A stretch of DNA of 64,000 nucleotides from Primulina eburnea (Eukaryota > Streptophyta > Magnoliopsida > Lamiales > Gesneriaceae): contig NC_133108.1 in NCBI RefSeq assembly GCF_022965805.1, positions 38,448,051-38,512,050 on the forward strand, written 5' to 3'. Both the position numbers and the translations under genes were made by a program. The notes beneath the pieces are model-generated. The model searched no databases. It worked only from the letters and a program-made list of their open reading frames with translations, and was not told the origin of the DNA. Of this stretch, positions 23,994 through 36,339 are shown piece after piece (within the stretch, counting starts at the first letter, position 1; each line of letters begins with the position of its first letter).

Positions 23994-26900
23994 TCACGGC
24001 TTGGAAACAGAATTGGCGTCTTTGAGCGAGGTTTCTCCGCCGCCGTTAGCAGCAATGGTTGCGGATTGTACGGTCAAAGCCGACACACTAGGGGAAGTGG
24101 GACCACCAGCCTCGCCGTTGAGTAGTTGGTTGTTGTTGGAGGCGGAGACTAAGGGGTGGTGGCTCCTGGTGTGACACGTGGAGGTGGAGATGGCGGTGGC
24201 GAGTGAGATGGGCATGAGGCAAAGACCCTTTCCTTGAAGATACTGCATGGCGGAACCCATGTCTTCCTCCATCAGCTTCGCCACCTGGTGCTCCGTCACC
24301 GTCATGCCGTCGTTGTTGTTCGATGATGACGCCGTTTTTGTTCCGTTACCATTCCTTCCTCCCTGTACAAAATATCAAAATCAATTCCACCAAATCTAAA
24401 CTCCTATTTAATTAATAATTGCAGCTCATATTATTATCAACACGTATCTATTAAAAAATCCGGTTTGATGTTCATTTTTGTTCGGTGAATACAGCTAATT
24501 TACAAAAAAAACAAAATCTTGGGAAGTATATGAATCACATCATTAATTTGATAAATAGATCAACTTTTTTTTTTTGAATTACAAAAATTTTAAAAATACA
24601 CAAAATATACGCAAGTGGAGTGTCTTATCAGAAAAAAGGTGCACGCGTGATGATGCTTTATTAAGAGGGACATAAATTTAAGTATATATTTTTTATAACA
24701 AAATAAATAGAAATCTTATTTTAATCCCACTCTTCTCCTAGTAATCCTCATAGTATGTTTTTAGTGAGACGATCTCACGAATTTTTATCTGTGAGACGGG
24801 TCAATCCTACCGATATTCACAATAAAAAATATTATTTTTTCATATAATCTAAATAAGATATCAATCTCACAAAATACGATCCGTGAGACCATCTTACATA
24901 AATTTTTACCTAATCCCCAACTCTCCAATACCAATCATTATAACAACATTAAGACATCCTTCCGAAAAAAAAAACAAGAGAATAACAACAAAGTAATTTA
25001 CCTCGGAGGACATATCGGCAACTAGGGGGTTAGCACCAGCACCAGCACCAGCACCAGCACCACCCAATCTGCTCATGCTCAGAACCTGCCCACAAAGAAG
25101 AAGAAAATATTAACCAAGAGGAAGAATTTTACAACATGTTATAATTAATGCAGAATATTAACCAAGAGGAAGAATTTTACAACATGTTATAATTAATGCA
25201 GAATACAGAAAGTTATTATACTAATAATAAACCCCCATCTTTACAATGTTATTAAATATTTTATCACCCATTACAATTCGTCAACTAGAGAATCAGTGCA
25301 AATATTTTAATCGAATACTTTAATTAAACAAGAAGCATTTCTTTACTGAGATGGAAGAGAGAGAGAGAGATTACTTTGACTTGGAGCTGTAGGAATTTGA
25401 CATAGTCGATGATCTCATCCAGCATTGAGGCTTTGTCTGTCTGTCATTTAATGCCCCATAACAATTATTAATCTCATAACATAATAATCCCACTCTTTTT
25501 AGGTTAACGAGATAAGATCTTGCCACATATACAATTTTAAAAAAAAATGAGTCCTATATATGCATGGACAAATCTTAGTCATACATCCTATCATGGAGGT
25601 AATGCCCACATGGGTAGGACGAAATAAACCCTTTTTTATCCCAAGAAATTTCCCAATTAATAAAATAACAACATGGTTAACACTAAATAAACTACTCTAA
25701 TCATATTTGCATACATTAAATCATATTTTCATGCTATGTGGAAAGAAACACACACCCATTTGGTATAAATATTTATATCATATCTATCCGATCTACCCGA
25801 TTTAATAATCATGAGTGGATTATGAATAAATCATGCCACCCAGAATTTTTAAGGATGTGCTTGTCATTACAAAAACAAATTCTCTTTAAGTAACTACTAT
25901 ATGCACACGTGCCGCACGTTAGAGAGTTTGATTAGAACCTTAGTATTGGCTAAAACGAAACAGCATGTGAATGGAATTGATTAGTAAATAATGAGATTCT
26001 ACCCACACTCTGATTATTAATTAACATAAAAAAAAGTTCAAGTATTAAAGAAGACTTTGTACTAAACTAGGCATGGATCAGAACTCAATCAACAACATAA
26101 ACAAAAAAAGTGGTTTTCATGTGAGACCGTCTCACGGATCTAAATATGTAAGACGGGTCAATCCTATCGATATTAACAATAAAAAGTAATACGCTTAGCA
26201 TAAAAATACAAAATTTTAATGGATGTCCCAAATAAAAATTTGTCCCACAAAATACGATCCATGAGACCATCTCACACAAATTTTTGCCAAACAAAAATTA
26301 ATACATCGTTTAGCTCGTAAAAAATGTCGATAAATTGAAAGATAACCATAAAAAAAGTGACGATAAATTGAAAGATAACGATAAAAAGGATGACGAGGAG
26401 AATAAGCATTTTCTTTAAATCACTTTAGTCAAAAACTCTTGGTAAAAAGACACCAAAATTTTGATTGATACCAAACTTAAATAATTTTTTTAAATCATAA
26501 TTATAATTAAAATAATAAAGTGAAAAAGGAAATTACCTTGTTAGCATTAGGTACAAGCTCCTGCAAGGACTTCATCCTCTCCGCGATTCTCTCTCTCCGT
26601 AACTGCCCACGATTGAATTTCAACTTCCCCACACAAGAAATGGCAACAAACTTGTACTATACTGTACATGACTTACTCTTTCGGCGATACTGTGGGGGTC
26701 AGTAGCCTGTCCTCGCCTTGCCCTCACCCTCTGCTTCGGCTGTCCTGCTGTCCCACCACCGCTCGTACCGCTCGCCGCCGGCTGATTCATCTCCGGCGCC
26801 GCTGCTCCACCGAATTTATGGGATTGCAATGCTCCACCCTTTTAAAAATTTAATTAATGTTTACATGAGAATCGACGACCAGAAAGTAGTGAGAATATGT

Positions 26901-27618
26901 TCATGCGAAGGAATGAATGGATGTCACGTAAATCTCATTAATTTGGGGGGAAGAACCTGGGAGTGGAGGAGATGTTGAGGCTGATTTGAAGAATGCCCGA
27001 TTGATCCGGTGAAGCCATTGAATAGAGATTTGATTGAGTCATCTTGATCCTGTATTTATTTAGCAACAATTAAGCATTACGCTGATTTCAGCAAATGAAA
27101 TTAAGCGCACAAATCATAGCAGTTTTTTTTTTATAATTATTTGAAAAGAATTATTATTATTTATGACAAAAAAAATGGCTTACAGGGTTAGCAGATTGGT
27201 AGCAGGAACCGTCAATGACGTCGTCTTGATCAGCATGAGGGATATTGAGAAACCCAATATCGGCAGCGGACTGGGAACGGAGGTCATTGACGGCGAGGCC
27301 TCGGGAGAGCAATAACTGCTGCTGAAGCATCAAAGCCTTGGCAGCACCGTGGCTTATCTGCTGCTGCCTGAGCTTCGAAGCCAACAGCGCCGTGGACTGC
27401 TCCTCCATGTGACATGGGGGCGGCGCGTGGTCTTCAGGCCATGGGAAGGAAGAGGCAGATGAAGGCACGGAAGAGAACATTTGGTCGAGAAAATCGTCGT
27501 GGGACGAGGTTGGGTCGAAGTGGGAAGACGTTGACATCTGGGAATTGTGGATTTCTCGAAGAGATACAAGTGGGTTCAGATTGTTCATTTCCGGCAGTTC
27601 TCTGCTAGTGGGTTGCAT
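23994..27618 (-). CDS. bHLH transcription factor, LRL type (bHLH66/69/82-like)
   Basis: Seven exons on the - strand: 27618-27184, 27049-26957, 26838-26677, 26602-26537, 25440-25375, 25085-25002 and 24362-23994. All introns are GT-AG, all exons start in phase 0, and the product is 424 residues. The bHLH domain spans exons 3-6: basic region [16 protein letters not shown] (about 215-230, with H225, E229 and R230 for E-box reading), helix 1 [19 protein letters not shown], and helix 2 [20 protein letters not shown]. The C-terminal [20 protein letters not shown] and [11 protein letters not shown] are hallmarks of the subgroup XI LRL family, nuclear regulators of root-hair and tip growth in Arabidopsis and Lotus. 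Exon 1 carries acidic and Gln-rich stretches. Exon 6 carries a Gly-Ala repeat. The start at 27618 fits a TATA box about 100 bp upstream. MITE copies sit in introns 4 and 6. It is longer than the Arabidopsis members (about 300-350 aa). Confidence 0.95.
24755..24910 (+). mobile_element. GTGAGACGG MITE copy in bHLH intron 6
   Basis: AGTGAGACGATCTCACGAAT begins it and GACCATCTTACATAAATTTT ends it. The interior is shortened: one of the two AAAGTAATA blocks is missing. It lies between exons 6 and 7 of the bHLH gene. Confidence 0.8.
25035..25060. repeat. Hexanucleotide coding microsatellite (Gly-Ala)
   Basis: CACCAG units on the + strand are GGTGCT units in the bHLH sense, giving a run of Gly-Ala pairs directly after helix 2 (exon 6). 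Unit-number changes would keep the frame. Confidence 0.85.
25106..25201. repeat. 48-bp exact tandem duplication
   Basis: Two identical 48-base copies (25106-25153 and 25154-25201) stand head to tail in intron 5 of the bHLH gene. Their identity suggests a recent event or an assembly artefact. Confidence 0.9.
26112..26289 (+). mobile_element. GTGAGACGG MITE copy in bHLH intron 4
   Basis: Ends ATGTGAGACCGTCTCACGGA and GAGACCATCTCACACAAATT. It lies in the long intron between exons 4 and 5. Confidence 0.8.
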
Positions 27619-27715
27619 TGAGAAATCACAGAAACGAGAGGAGAATCATGTTAGGGGTTTGGGAAAAATTGGAATGTTTATGGAGAATGAGGTGTCGCCA
27701 TCTACTCCAAGCTCC

Positions 27716-27725
27716 AATATATAAC
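27716..27725 (-). promoter_or_regulatory. TATA box of the bHLH gene
   Basis: The - strand reads GTTATATATT about 100 bp upstream of the ATG at 27618. This gives an expected start of transcription near 27690 and a leader of about 70 bases. Confidence 0.55.
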
Positions 27726-27930
27726 AGAAACACGGCCTTTTCGACTGTTCACAATAAAATAATACAAAAATCATATTAGTTGTAATAGATGAATTTTATG
27801 AACACAAATCTTTTATTTAGATTATTTATGAAAAAGATATTATTATTTTTATATAGATATGAATAAAGTTGATCCATGTAATAAATAAATAATTAAATCA
27901 TTTAAAAATATATATATTCATAAAAAAATG

Positions 27931-28095
27931 AGTAGATCTCTTGTGAGACGATCTCACGAATCTTAATCTGTGAGACGGATCAACCCTATCGATATTCACA
28001 ATAAAAAATAATATTCTTAACATAAAATTAATATTTTTTCATGAATTACCCAAATAAGAGACGTGTCTCACAAAATACGACCCGTGAAACACTGT
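27931..28095 (+). mobile_element. GTGAGACGG MITE copy upstream of the bHLH gene
   Basis: TTGTGAGACGATCTCACGAA at the left. The right terminus is damaged (CCCGTGAAACACTG). It lies 0.3 kb upstream of the bHLH start codon, in the proximal promoter. Confidence 0.75.
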
Positions 28096-28912
28096 TATTC
28101 AGGATTAATAATTTATTAATTATTTGTTTATGATCCATTGTTCTTTATCTCATTTAAAAAATAAAATAAAAACACACGTTAAGTCCAAAGCCCTAAAGAG
28201 TGTGAAACACGTCGTGTTGATGTCAAATTTTAAACTTTTCAGGTTTAAATAAAATCATTATGAGTTTAAGCCTAAAAAAAATGTTTTCATATTTTTCTAT
28301 AATATTTTAAATCAAACAATAAATAAAAATATTTAATAATCATAACTTTAGGATTACGTCAAAAAATTTCAAGTTTTAAATAACATAAAATATTAAAATT
28401 GTGAAAATTAATTGTTTTCTACAAATTTGCAAAATAATATTAATAGAAACAAATACATTCATAATTGTTATTTAATATTTATAAATACTTATTCATTCAA
28501 AAATATAAAAGAAATATTGTGTTCTAATCTTACAAAAGTATGGTCTTCCCCTTGGTTTGATCTATGTAAATCTGGAAGTGATCGATTTGGAAGATGACGA
28601 CCTTAGAGATGTCAAACAGGTTGGTGCGGGTTATCTCGTTGATTGGCGAGTTGGAAAAACCTCAATCCAACCCACTTTGAGTTGCAAGTTAGACAAGACA
28701 CTTTGAAAAAAAACTAGTATAAAAAGACAGTAAATGTTGTCTATTAAAAAAAGATAGTAAAACATAGTTTGTAAAAGTTAAAAAAATAAACCAAGATAAT
28801 TTTTCAAATAAGAAAAACCAAGATAAATGAACTCAAATTCAAACAAAACAATTTTTAAAGGAAAATCAACGTAAATATTTCTCTAAAATCTTAACCCAAT
28901 ATACTTTTTCGA
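28096..28912. other. Distal upstream region of the bHLH gene
   Basis: AT-rich DNA with no recognised gene. It may hold part of the promoter of the bHLH gene. Confidence 0.3.
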
Positions 28913-29090
28913 GTGAGTCTCATGTGAGACCATTTCACGGATCTTAATCTGTGAGACGGGACAACCCTACCCATATTCACAATAAAAGTAATATTTTAGC
29001 ATAAAAGTAATATTTTTTCATGGATGACCCAAATAAGAGATCCGTCTCACAAATACGACCCGTGAGATCGTCTCACACAAGTTTTTGCCT
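28913..29090 (+). mobile_element. GTGAGACGG MITE copy
   Basis: Nearly complete: ATGTGAGACCATTTCACGGA at the left, GTGAGATCGTCTCACACAAG at the right, with both AAAGTAATATT blocks inside. Confidence 0.8.
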
Positions 29091-30167
29091 ACTTTTTTTG
29101 CATAGTAGGTCGGGTCGACACGATGAAGCTGGCCGTTTGACAATGCTAGATGACCTTCCTCCAAAGTTCATCCCATGTGAATCTAGATATGATCACGATC
29201 TATAAACATTTAAGTATATATCATCTGATTCGTGGTATGAGTCAAATAGTATGGCGATAAGTAATATTTTTTAATAATAAATATATAAAAATGATAATTA
29301 ATATATTAAACGACCCTTATTTTTAACTTTAATAATGTAAATAAATACTAGGAATTTTTTTTATATAAACATTTATTTCTATCCTCAAAACCCTCCAACA
29401 TAAAAATAATATTTAAAAACTCAAATGCATAAAAATCCATAAATCATCAAACATAAATTTTATTTTTAAAAATAATCCAACTACTAAACATCAAAATAAA
29501 GTATAAAATCTTAAGTAAATAATTCTCAAACTTTTGCTTAAAACTTTAAACATAAATATAGTAGGGCGGAAAATAAAAGTCCCTGGAGAGTGTATTACCG
29601 GACTTGATCCACTCAAGCATCAGCGTCTCCCTCAAAATAATCCTCATCTGTAATCATCCAAACCTAGTGAGTCTAATGACTCAGCACGTTCTAAACATAC
29701 GTAACAATATGGCGTAAAAGCTCGCAATCATCTATCATATCATAAATCATAAAACTTTTCATCATCGTATATCATTTTTTGGGTGAAGTTCGATCATTGA
29801 AAGTGAATATTTGTAATCGTATCATCATGTGGTCGACTGACCAGTCTTAACTCCCCATTGTATATGTAGCAAGGGGGTCAGCAACTTTCATCACTGGGTC
29901 GTCGCCAAATATGAAAATACGATCGTCGGGATCTTCTGGGGTCTTCTTCCGTAAACGGGCTTTCTCTGGGGCATTTCTCTCACGATATACCCAATCATAT
30001 CATATCATATTTGTCACAGTCAATTCATATCCTTCAAAATATTTTTCTTTCCTTTTAATGTATCCTTCAAAACTTGTAAAATAGCATTTTTCAGGAAAAA
30101 TCGTACAGCTTTAACATATATCGTAAAATACCATATCATAAACATTTTAAAATATCATTTTGCATGT
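29091..30167. repeat. Probable LTR-retrotransposon fragment
   Basis: From about 29560 the text (GGGCGGAAAATAAAAGTCCC, then CCTAGTGAGTCTAATGACTC, AGCACGTTCTAAACATACGT) resembles the LTRs of plant gypsy elements, from memory. No boundary or coding part is visible. A later solo LTR is inserted at its right side (30173). Confidence 0.35.
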
Positions 30168-30172
30168 ATTAT
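30168..30172. repeat. TSD of solo LTR (left), ATTAT
   Basis: ATTAT directly before TGTGAGG is repeated directly after the LTR at 32281-32285. Confidence 0.85.
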
Positions 30173-30690
30173 TGTGAGGACCCGGACGCTAATCAACATT
30201 GGGACTAATTAATCAATTATAAAACAGGGTCTACTTTTTTTAAAAAAAATGCGGAACGTAGTGAAATAAAAACATATATACATCTTAGTATAAAAGTACA
30301 AATCATGTACCACATATATTTATTTAACTAAGGTTTAACAACTAATATCAAGTGTCCAACCCTATCTCTAATCCAAGTCCGGAGCCTCCATTCTAATCAC
30401 GATCTCTCTTCATCTCCTCAACCCTGAACCTGTCTCACCTGTTGTCATGCACACATACAAACACAACAACAGCCGGATAATTCTGGTGAGAATATAATCT
30501 CAGTATAAATCAACGAACATGCAATCATATAAACAAATATGAAGCATGTAACAGATAACAACAATATATATGTATCAAAATCTGAAACATAATCAATATC
30601 AGACTGTCGACAATATTCGTAACTTCACAATTCAGACTAGACTCAATCCTAGTCTAGGGATCCCGGTTTCCAGAAGTTGGCGTTCCATAT

Positions 30691-30945
30691 CGATCACCAG
30701 TAATAGAAGAAATTCCGATTCTATCCACATCGATATGGTATCGATCATCAGTAATAGAAGAAGCTCTGATTCTATCCACATCGATATAGTATCGATCACC
30801 AGTAATAGAAGAAACTTCGATTCTATTCACATTGATATGACATCGATCATCAGTAATAGAAGGAGTTACAATTCAATCCACATCGATACAGTATCGATCA
30901 CCAGTAATAGAAGAAGCTACAATTCTATTCACATCGATAGCCAAT
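30691..30945. repeat. 51-bp minisatellite, five copies
   Basis: Units start with CGATCA at 30691, 30742, 30793, 30844 and 30895, an exact 51-base period. Each reads roughly CGATCACCAGTAATAGAAGA, then a variable part, then CTATCCACATCGATATGGTAT. Since 51 is a multiple of three, one frame stays open across it, which explains the 131-codon frame here. Confidence 0.95.
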
Positions 30946-31848
30946 CATCCGGTGACAGACTTTGACACTATCGCCAATACACTATCTTATGACATCGTGC
31001 AATGTGTCTGTGACGATCCTGCCACTATCAGGCACTTCTGTCACAAGATTACTCGTCTAATACCTGCTATCTATAAATCAAGATAACAAGTATATCAATC
31101 AAATCAAATGCAAATATCAATGCAATAAAGTAAAGTATGTGATTTAGGGAAACTCAAGTCTAAACCGACTCAAGTCGATCTCCCAATACCACATTGACTT
31201 ATACCTTTCGTTTATCACAGTTTTGATGACGTTCCTGTCCGGAATTCAAACTCTGTCAATCCCACATTCTGGCAATGGACAATATCAATAATATTATATT
31301 AATATACTGCTCAAATCGATCACAATCTGATCAATAATTCAAAATCAACGGTATAATCGCATAATCCCGATATCCCGGTCAATACAACATGACTAGATAA
31401 TAATTCCTTCATCTAATAATCAATACCAATACAATCTGATATCATATCTCAATCAATTAACTTCAGAAAATCATAACAATTTCATAATCAATCCGTTTCT
31501 TAATCTGACTTCAATTCTATGATGTCTCACATGTCAAGAACATCATATATGAATTCCATTCAATTCTGACAATATCATGATTTCAAGACATGTCAGAACG
31601 TAACAAAACTTACGTCCAGTTGTAGCCTGCATTGATAGGAACACAGTACTGAAGTCGGATTCAAATTCTGACGGGCGGATCTTTCACAAAAAGCGTAAGG
31701 ATTTTTCACAATTTTCCCCTGACCCTTTCTCGGTTTTCTTCTGAAGGAATCAAGGGATTTGCATTGTGTGTATATATATATATATAAATATATATACATA
31801 CACTCGACATGCATTAAGGCAAATGGCGTATTCTACATGTAACACGTC

Positions 31849-32152
31849 TCGCGCATATGCGCGACCTTCCTCGGCGCATATGCGCGAGACAGTATGTCTC
31901 GACGCGTAATTCGCACAGCCCCTCGCGCATATGCGCGCCCTTACTCGGCGCATATGCGCGAGGCCATTGTTCAATTTGCCCGACTCTCGGGTACCCTCGC
32001 GCATATGCGCGGATTCATGTCGCGCATATGCACGAGTATTTTTGGAGTTCCTTCACACAGCTCGCGCATATGAGCGCCCTCACGTCGCGCATATGCGTGG
32101 GTCTTCTGTCCATTTCTCGCATGTGGCACGTCTTGTCGCGCATGTGCGCGAA
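31849..32152. repeat. Array of paired CGCGCATATGCGCG palindromes
   Basis: CATATG cores lie at 31854, 31877, 31928, 31951, 32002, 32025, 32067 and 32090, and CATGTG cores at 32120 and 32141, each within CGCG arms. They form five pairs with an inner spacing of 23, 23, 23, 23 and 21 bases. Pair-to-pair distances are 74, 74, 65 and 53. The block is CpG-rich in an otherwise AT-rich LTR. Confidence 0.95.
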
Positions 32153-32285
32153 TGATACTGTCCTCGCACATACATTATCACACGTTACCTCAAATCGTGT
32201 CTCGGTTTGTCCTTCCATAATCACATTAAATTATAAATCAACAATCGTTAATTAACAGCGATTAATTTTCGGGCATTACAATTAT

Positions 32286-32781
32286 GATTCTTTGGGACAT
32301 TGCCAGACCTTTCGACTCCCTAGGTTTGGATTCTTGCACCAATAAAAAGATAAAAACAAGCCAAATTGTTATAGTAAGACCTAATTTGTCATAATTTTGA
32401 CTGATTTGAGAACCAAACTTCTAACTAAAATAAGTTGTAAATTTTAGAAATAATTATAAAATATAGTTTTTAATGGTTAAATGGTTGAAAATGATATTAT
32501 AATATTATTTTTATTCGAAGTAAAAAAAAAATAAAATAAAAAATTATTGCACACGAGGATCTTATTTTTATTACAAGAAACAATTGTAACTAAACATAGA
32601 ACACACACTAGCAATAAGAAAATATAAAATTCATCAAAGTTATAATTTTTTCATGAGGAGGAATTCACAACCACTACCCTTCAATTGTTTACTGTGTAAA
32701 TTTTGGATATATACACTAGTCACTAGCATGCAAACTACAGAAACGCACAATTAAACCATCAAAGTTATAACTGATGCAGTT
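32286..32781. other. No gene recognised
   Basis: AT-rich DNA between two LTR insertions. No coding sequence or repeat boundary is seen. Confidence 0.4.
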
Positions 32782-33878
32782 TGTTAGGATCAAAATAATC
32801 CTTTAGAGAGAGTCAATAAATAATTTCAAAAAATCTCGAAATAATTCGATTGGATTAGCAACACTGAATTGTAATTTTTTGTCAGTTGGGTATCAATAAG
32901 CCAACAATTGGGTACTGTACGGAAAAAAAAAACACATTGAACTGGTTTGAACACGATAAATGCCAATGCTGATGAAAAGTTAGGCTAGGAAACTGAAAGC
33001 TAAAATATATATAATTGGCTGAAATGATAAATGCATGTATATGTTTCTGGATGTTTGGACATTTGACTCATATGTCACCTTTCTTCCTCTTAGGAAAGAT
33101 TTCACTAAAAGACTTTGATAATTACAAAAATTCTAATTACCCGGTTCAGTATGACTTACCACTGTCTGACTGAAACTCATAGTATACTGATCATTCAAAC
33201 AAATGACAAGCAAGACTTGTTACTGTTAATTACAAGTGTTTCACAAAGAAGAAACCTAAGCACGAATGATCCTCAATGATCTAAATAACTTCAGTGTGTG
33301 CTTGAAAAACGGTTTGATCAGTTAGGCTATTTAAGAAACTTGATATCAGAAAAATTTTGTGTTAAAGATTCGAAGATTTGAAAGGTCTGAGAGTTCATCC
33401 AACTTATCTACTTATAAGCTTCGATTACAACAGTAGTCTTTTTGAATCGGATAGTCGTTTTCAAATACAGACGTCGTTGTGCCATGTCATCGTATTTTAT
33501 TAGAAATAATACACTTCTGGTAGTGCACATTGATTCTAACATTCTAAAGACCCATAAAGTTGTTATGAAGATTTACCCGATATCAGCTCGGCTCTGATCT
33601 TCAAAGAATATTATGAAAATATTCAGAAAATGTCTCTAACAGTCCGACTTATTCAAAAAATGCAAATTAATCAATGATCTATCTGTGGCACTTTGATCAG
33701 CTATCTTCTGTCCGTTGTGATTGGACATTGGTTGGCTCTGAATATCAATTTTCTTCGAGAAAAAGCTCGCAAATTAATGAGCAGTTTTCTTTATGAATTC
33801 AATTCGGCTAGGTTCTTATATAAAATTCTTTTTTAAATCAATAGCTTGTCAATCAACCAAAACTTAATTGATCTAACA
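32782..33878 (-). mobile_element. Probable copia solo LTR
   Basis: The 1.1-kb block starts TGTTAGGATCAA and ends TTGATCTAACA, near-perfect inverted tips of the copia kind. Flanking pentamers CAGTT (32777-32781) and CAATT (33879-33883) match at four of five bases, as an aged TSD would. On the - strand the start TGTTAGATCAATTAAGTTTT and a TATATAAGAACC motif suggest sense is minus. No internal domain remains. Confidence 0.55.
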
Positions 33879-36339
33879 CAATTTATGTTTTCCAAGTGTG
33901 TTAACACACTTAAAATCTGAAGGGAAATTTTTGTTTAGATGAATTATAAGTCAGACTACCAAATTTGTAGATAAACGTAAATCTATGTCATGAATGGGTT
34001 ATCCCTGTATTTTATTAGTTTTTCAAAAAACTAATATCGAGTGCATGGAAAATTAATGATCAAACAAAAAAAAAAAAATAGAAATCTAAGGACGAATCTC
34101 AAAAGCATGATATTAAGCACTGTACATGCATGTGCTTATAAGATTGAGTTGCAGGACAGATTGTGCTGGCATATGATATTTTTTTTGTATGTTTTCATTT
34201 GGAAGAATACTGTTTCTGTTTATTATTTCTTTATTATTAGAAATATTCTAATCGAAAAGTATACTACTCAAAAATTTTAAACCGTATATTTTTTAGACAA
34301 ACAATGGTGGTGCGGGATTAGATAAACTCTCATTTATCAACTCTTTTAGAAGAAAATACAAAGTAAACGTGGATATATTACAACTTATTTAATATCAATG
34401 TCTCAAGTTTCAGACGAAATTTGTTAAAAAAACAAAAGAAGTAGTTAGGCCAAACGTCTAATAAAATGTAATTACATGATTTTGCTGTGTGTGTGTGTGT
34501 GTGATTGCATTAATTTTTGACAATGTGAGTTGGGTGGACATACAATAGAAAATAACTATGTGATTTTAGCTACTTTAATTATATATAGTCTCAGCACAAA
34601 ATATGGATCTTCCATATCCTACATTAATAACATAGTTGTCCATTGTGAATCTTCTTCATAATATACATTGTGCTTTGTTTAGTTCTAGCAAAAGTCACTG
34701 TTGAGTATGGGTATGATAGATTTTAATATTCTATGTTTGTAGTTCAGAAAGTACATATATGTTTTTTTATTTAAGTAGAACACAAATAAAAGGTTTAGAA
34801 AGATGTAGCATTCAAGTATAAAATTCAGTGTTATTTAATTCCTCATATATTTTTTGTTGCATGCATATATTACCCATATAATGGAACATTTCAAATACAT
34901 TTTTATCCATATGCTTGAATGCCATTGTCTTTGAAAAAAGGTTTAAAATATTTATAATGACTTATGATGAATTTTTATAACTTGGGCTAGTCATTTGACG
35001 AATATGAAGTAGTTACACGTGTGGACTTGAGCTCTAGATGTGACATAATGGTATTAGAGCATGTCATTAGGAAGAAACACTTAGGAGACACATCTAGAAA
35101 CCACCTTTAGATTTCTAGTACGTTCTGAATGAGTGAATGTGATACCTCATCTCACATGGATAAACAAATGAGTGTTTAAAAAAGTTTATAATAAGTTATT
35201 ATTGATTCTTGTAACAACTTGAATTAACTATTTTCGTTAAGTAAGGACGAACACGATGTAGTTGATACAAAAACTTATTATTTTTGTAAATCAATGATGA
35301 ATACAAAGTAGTTACTATATAAACTTATTGTGCTGTCGAAATTGCACGAGTTTAGGCTTGAGGCGTGACAATATAGACCTACCACTTCTCGAATAAGTTC
35401 ACAATAATGAAAAATTCCAATGAAGGCACAAAATGTAGCGAGTATGATGAGGCCAAGCATTAACAACCTCAAACTTGAGCATGCTCACTCGAAGTTTAAG
35501 CATAAAAAATATATTTAATCTTTTAGGCATTGTTTGGTGTGCATGATAAATGGTGATTGATTTTTAATCCTTCACTATCATGTGTTTGGTGTGCATGATT
35601 ATCCTCTTATTGTTGGTGTGCACCCCGCCCGTACTGTATGCATTATTATATGATTTAAATTATCTCAAAACAAACAATTGATTAAAATGCATAAATTTTC
35701 ATCTTTTTATTATCTCAAAATTACAACTGTTACTATTATTTTAGCACCGATGTAAGACCAAATGTTTGACATTTTACCAAAAACTATAGCTGCTAGTGGT
35801 AACGATACAACTCAAATCTTTGTAGTCACTTCGTCATCTGAGGATAGGGAAATTGGGAAGGCTTCAGATGGCAGGTCTACTTCCTGCTCGATGAGGGTCA
35901 TCAAGTCGGGTGGTAATCAAGGCATGGTTCGGAGCGAGGAAAAGAAGAAAGCAGTCCTTCCGCTGCACGACCATCGACAAATAGAAGATTCAATCAAAAT
36001 TGTGAAATAAACATGGACGAGGGTAATTTTTCGGGGGAAAGGGTTCAAGCCGGTAAAGATGATGAGGCGTCAGGCAATTCTTTAGCGTTGAATCGGGATA
36101 TTCAGGAAGAACAGGTGGTTCCAGCTCTCTCAGTTCGTTCGAGATCTTTCTTCTAGTTCTTATATTTATATATCTTCTCCGTATCTTGTCTTATCAACAT
36201 TAGCAACCTACCAATAAAACGTATAATAGCTCGCTCAAGAACCACATTTCAATTGTTCTAATCAGCAGTGACAATTATTCCACCCAACAATCTCTCACTC
36301 TATAATTACATTTCTTGCAATCAATAGAAATTGAACATG

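Larger units (their letters stand above)
30173..32280 (-). mobile_element. Solo LTR, gypsy-like, 2.1 kb
   Basis: It begins TGTGAGGACCCGGACGC and ends TTTTCGGGCATTACA; on the - strand this reads TGTAATGCCCGAAAA to GGGTCCTCACA, a usual plant gypsy LTR frame. Perfect 5-bp duplications (ATTAT) flank it, and no internal region or second LTR remains, so recombination between two LTRs is the likely history. It contains a 51-bp minisatellite (30691-30945) and an array of paired palindromes (31849-32152). Orientation is inferred from terminal similarity alone. The apparent open frames inside are products of these repeats. Confidence 0.85.

Noticed and set aside
30570..30965. 131-codon frame with repeated NRRxxDSIHID units
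   Set aside because: It is produced by the 51-bp minisatellite inside a solo LTR; no protein family is recognised.
31849..32152. CRISPR-like repeat array
   Set aside because: Repeats are short palindromes with a fixed 23-bp pairing and no unique spacers, within a plant LTR.
31750..32255. Several overlapping Arg/Cys/Ala-rich frames on both strands
   Set aside because: They come from the palindromic CGCGCATATGCGCG array, which reads open in several frames.
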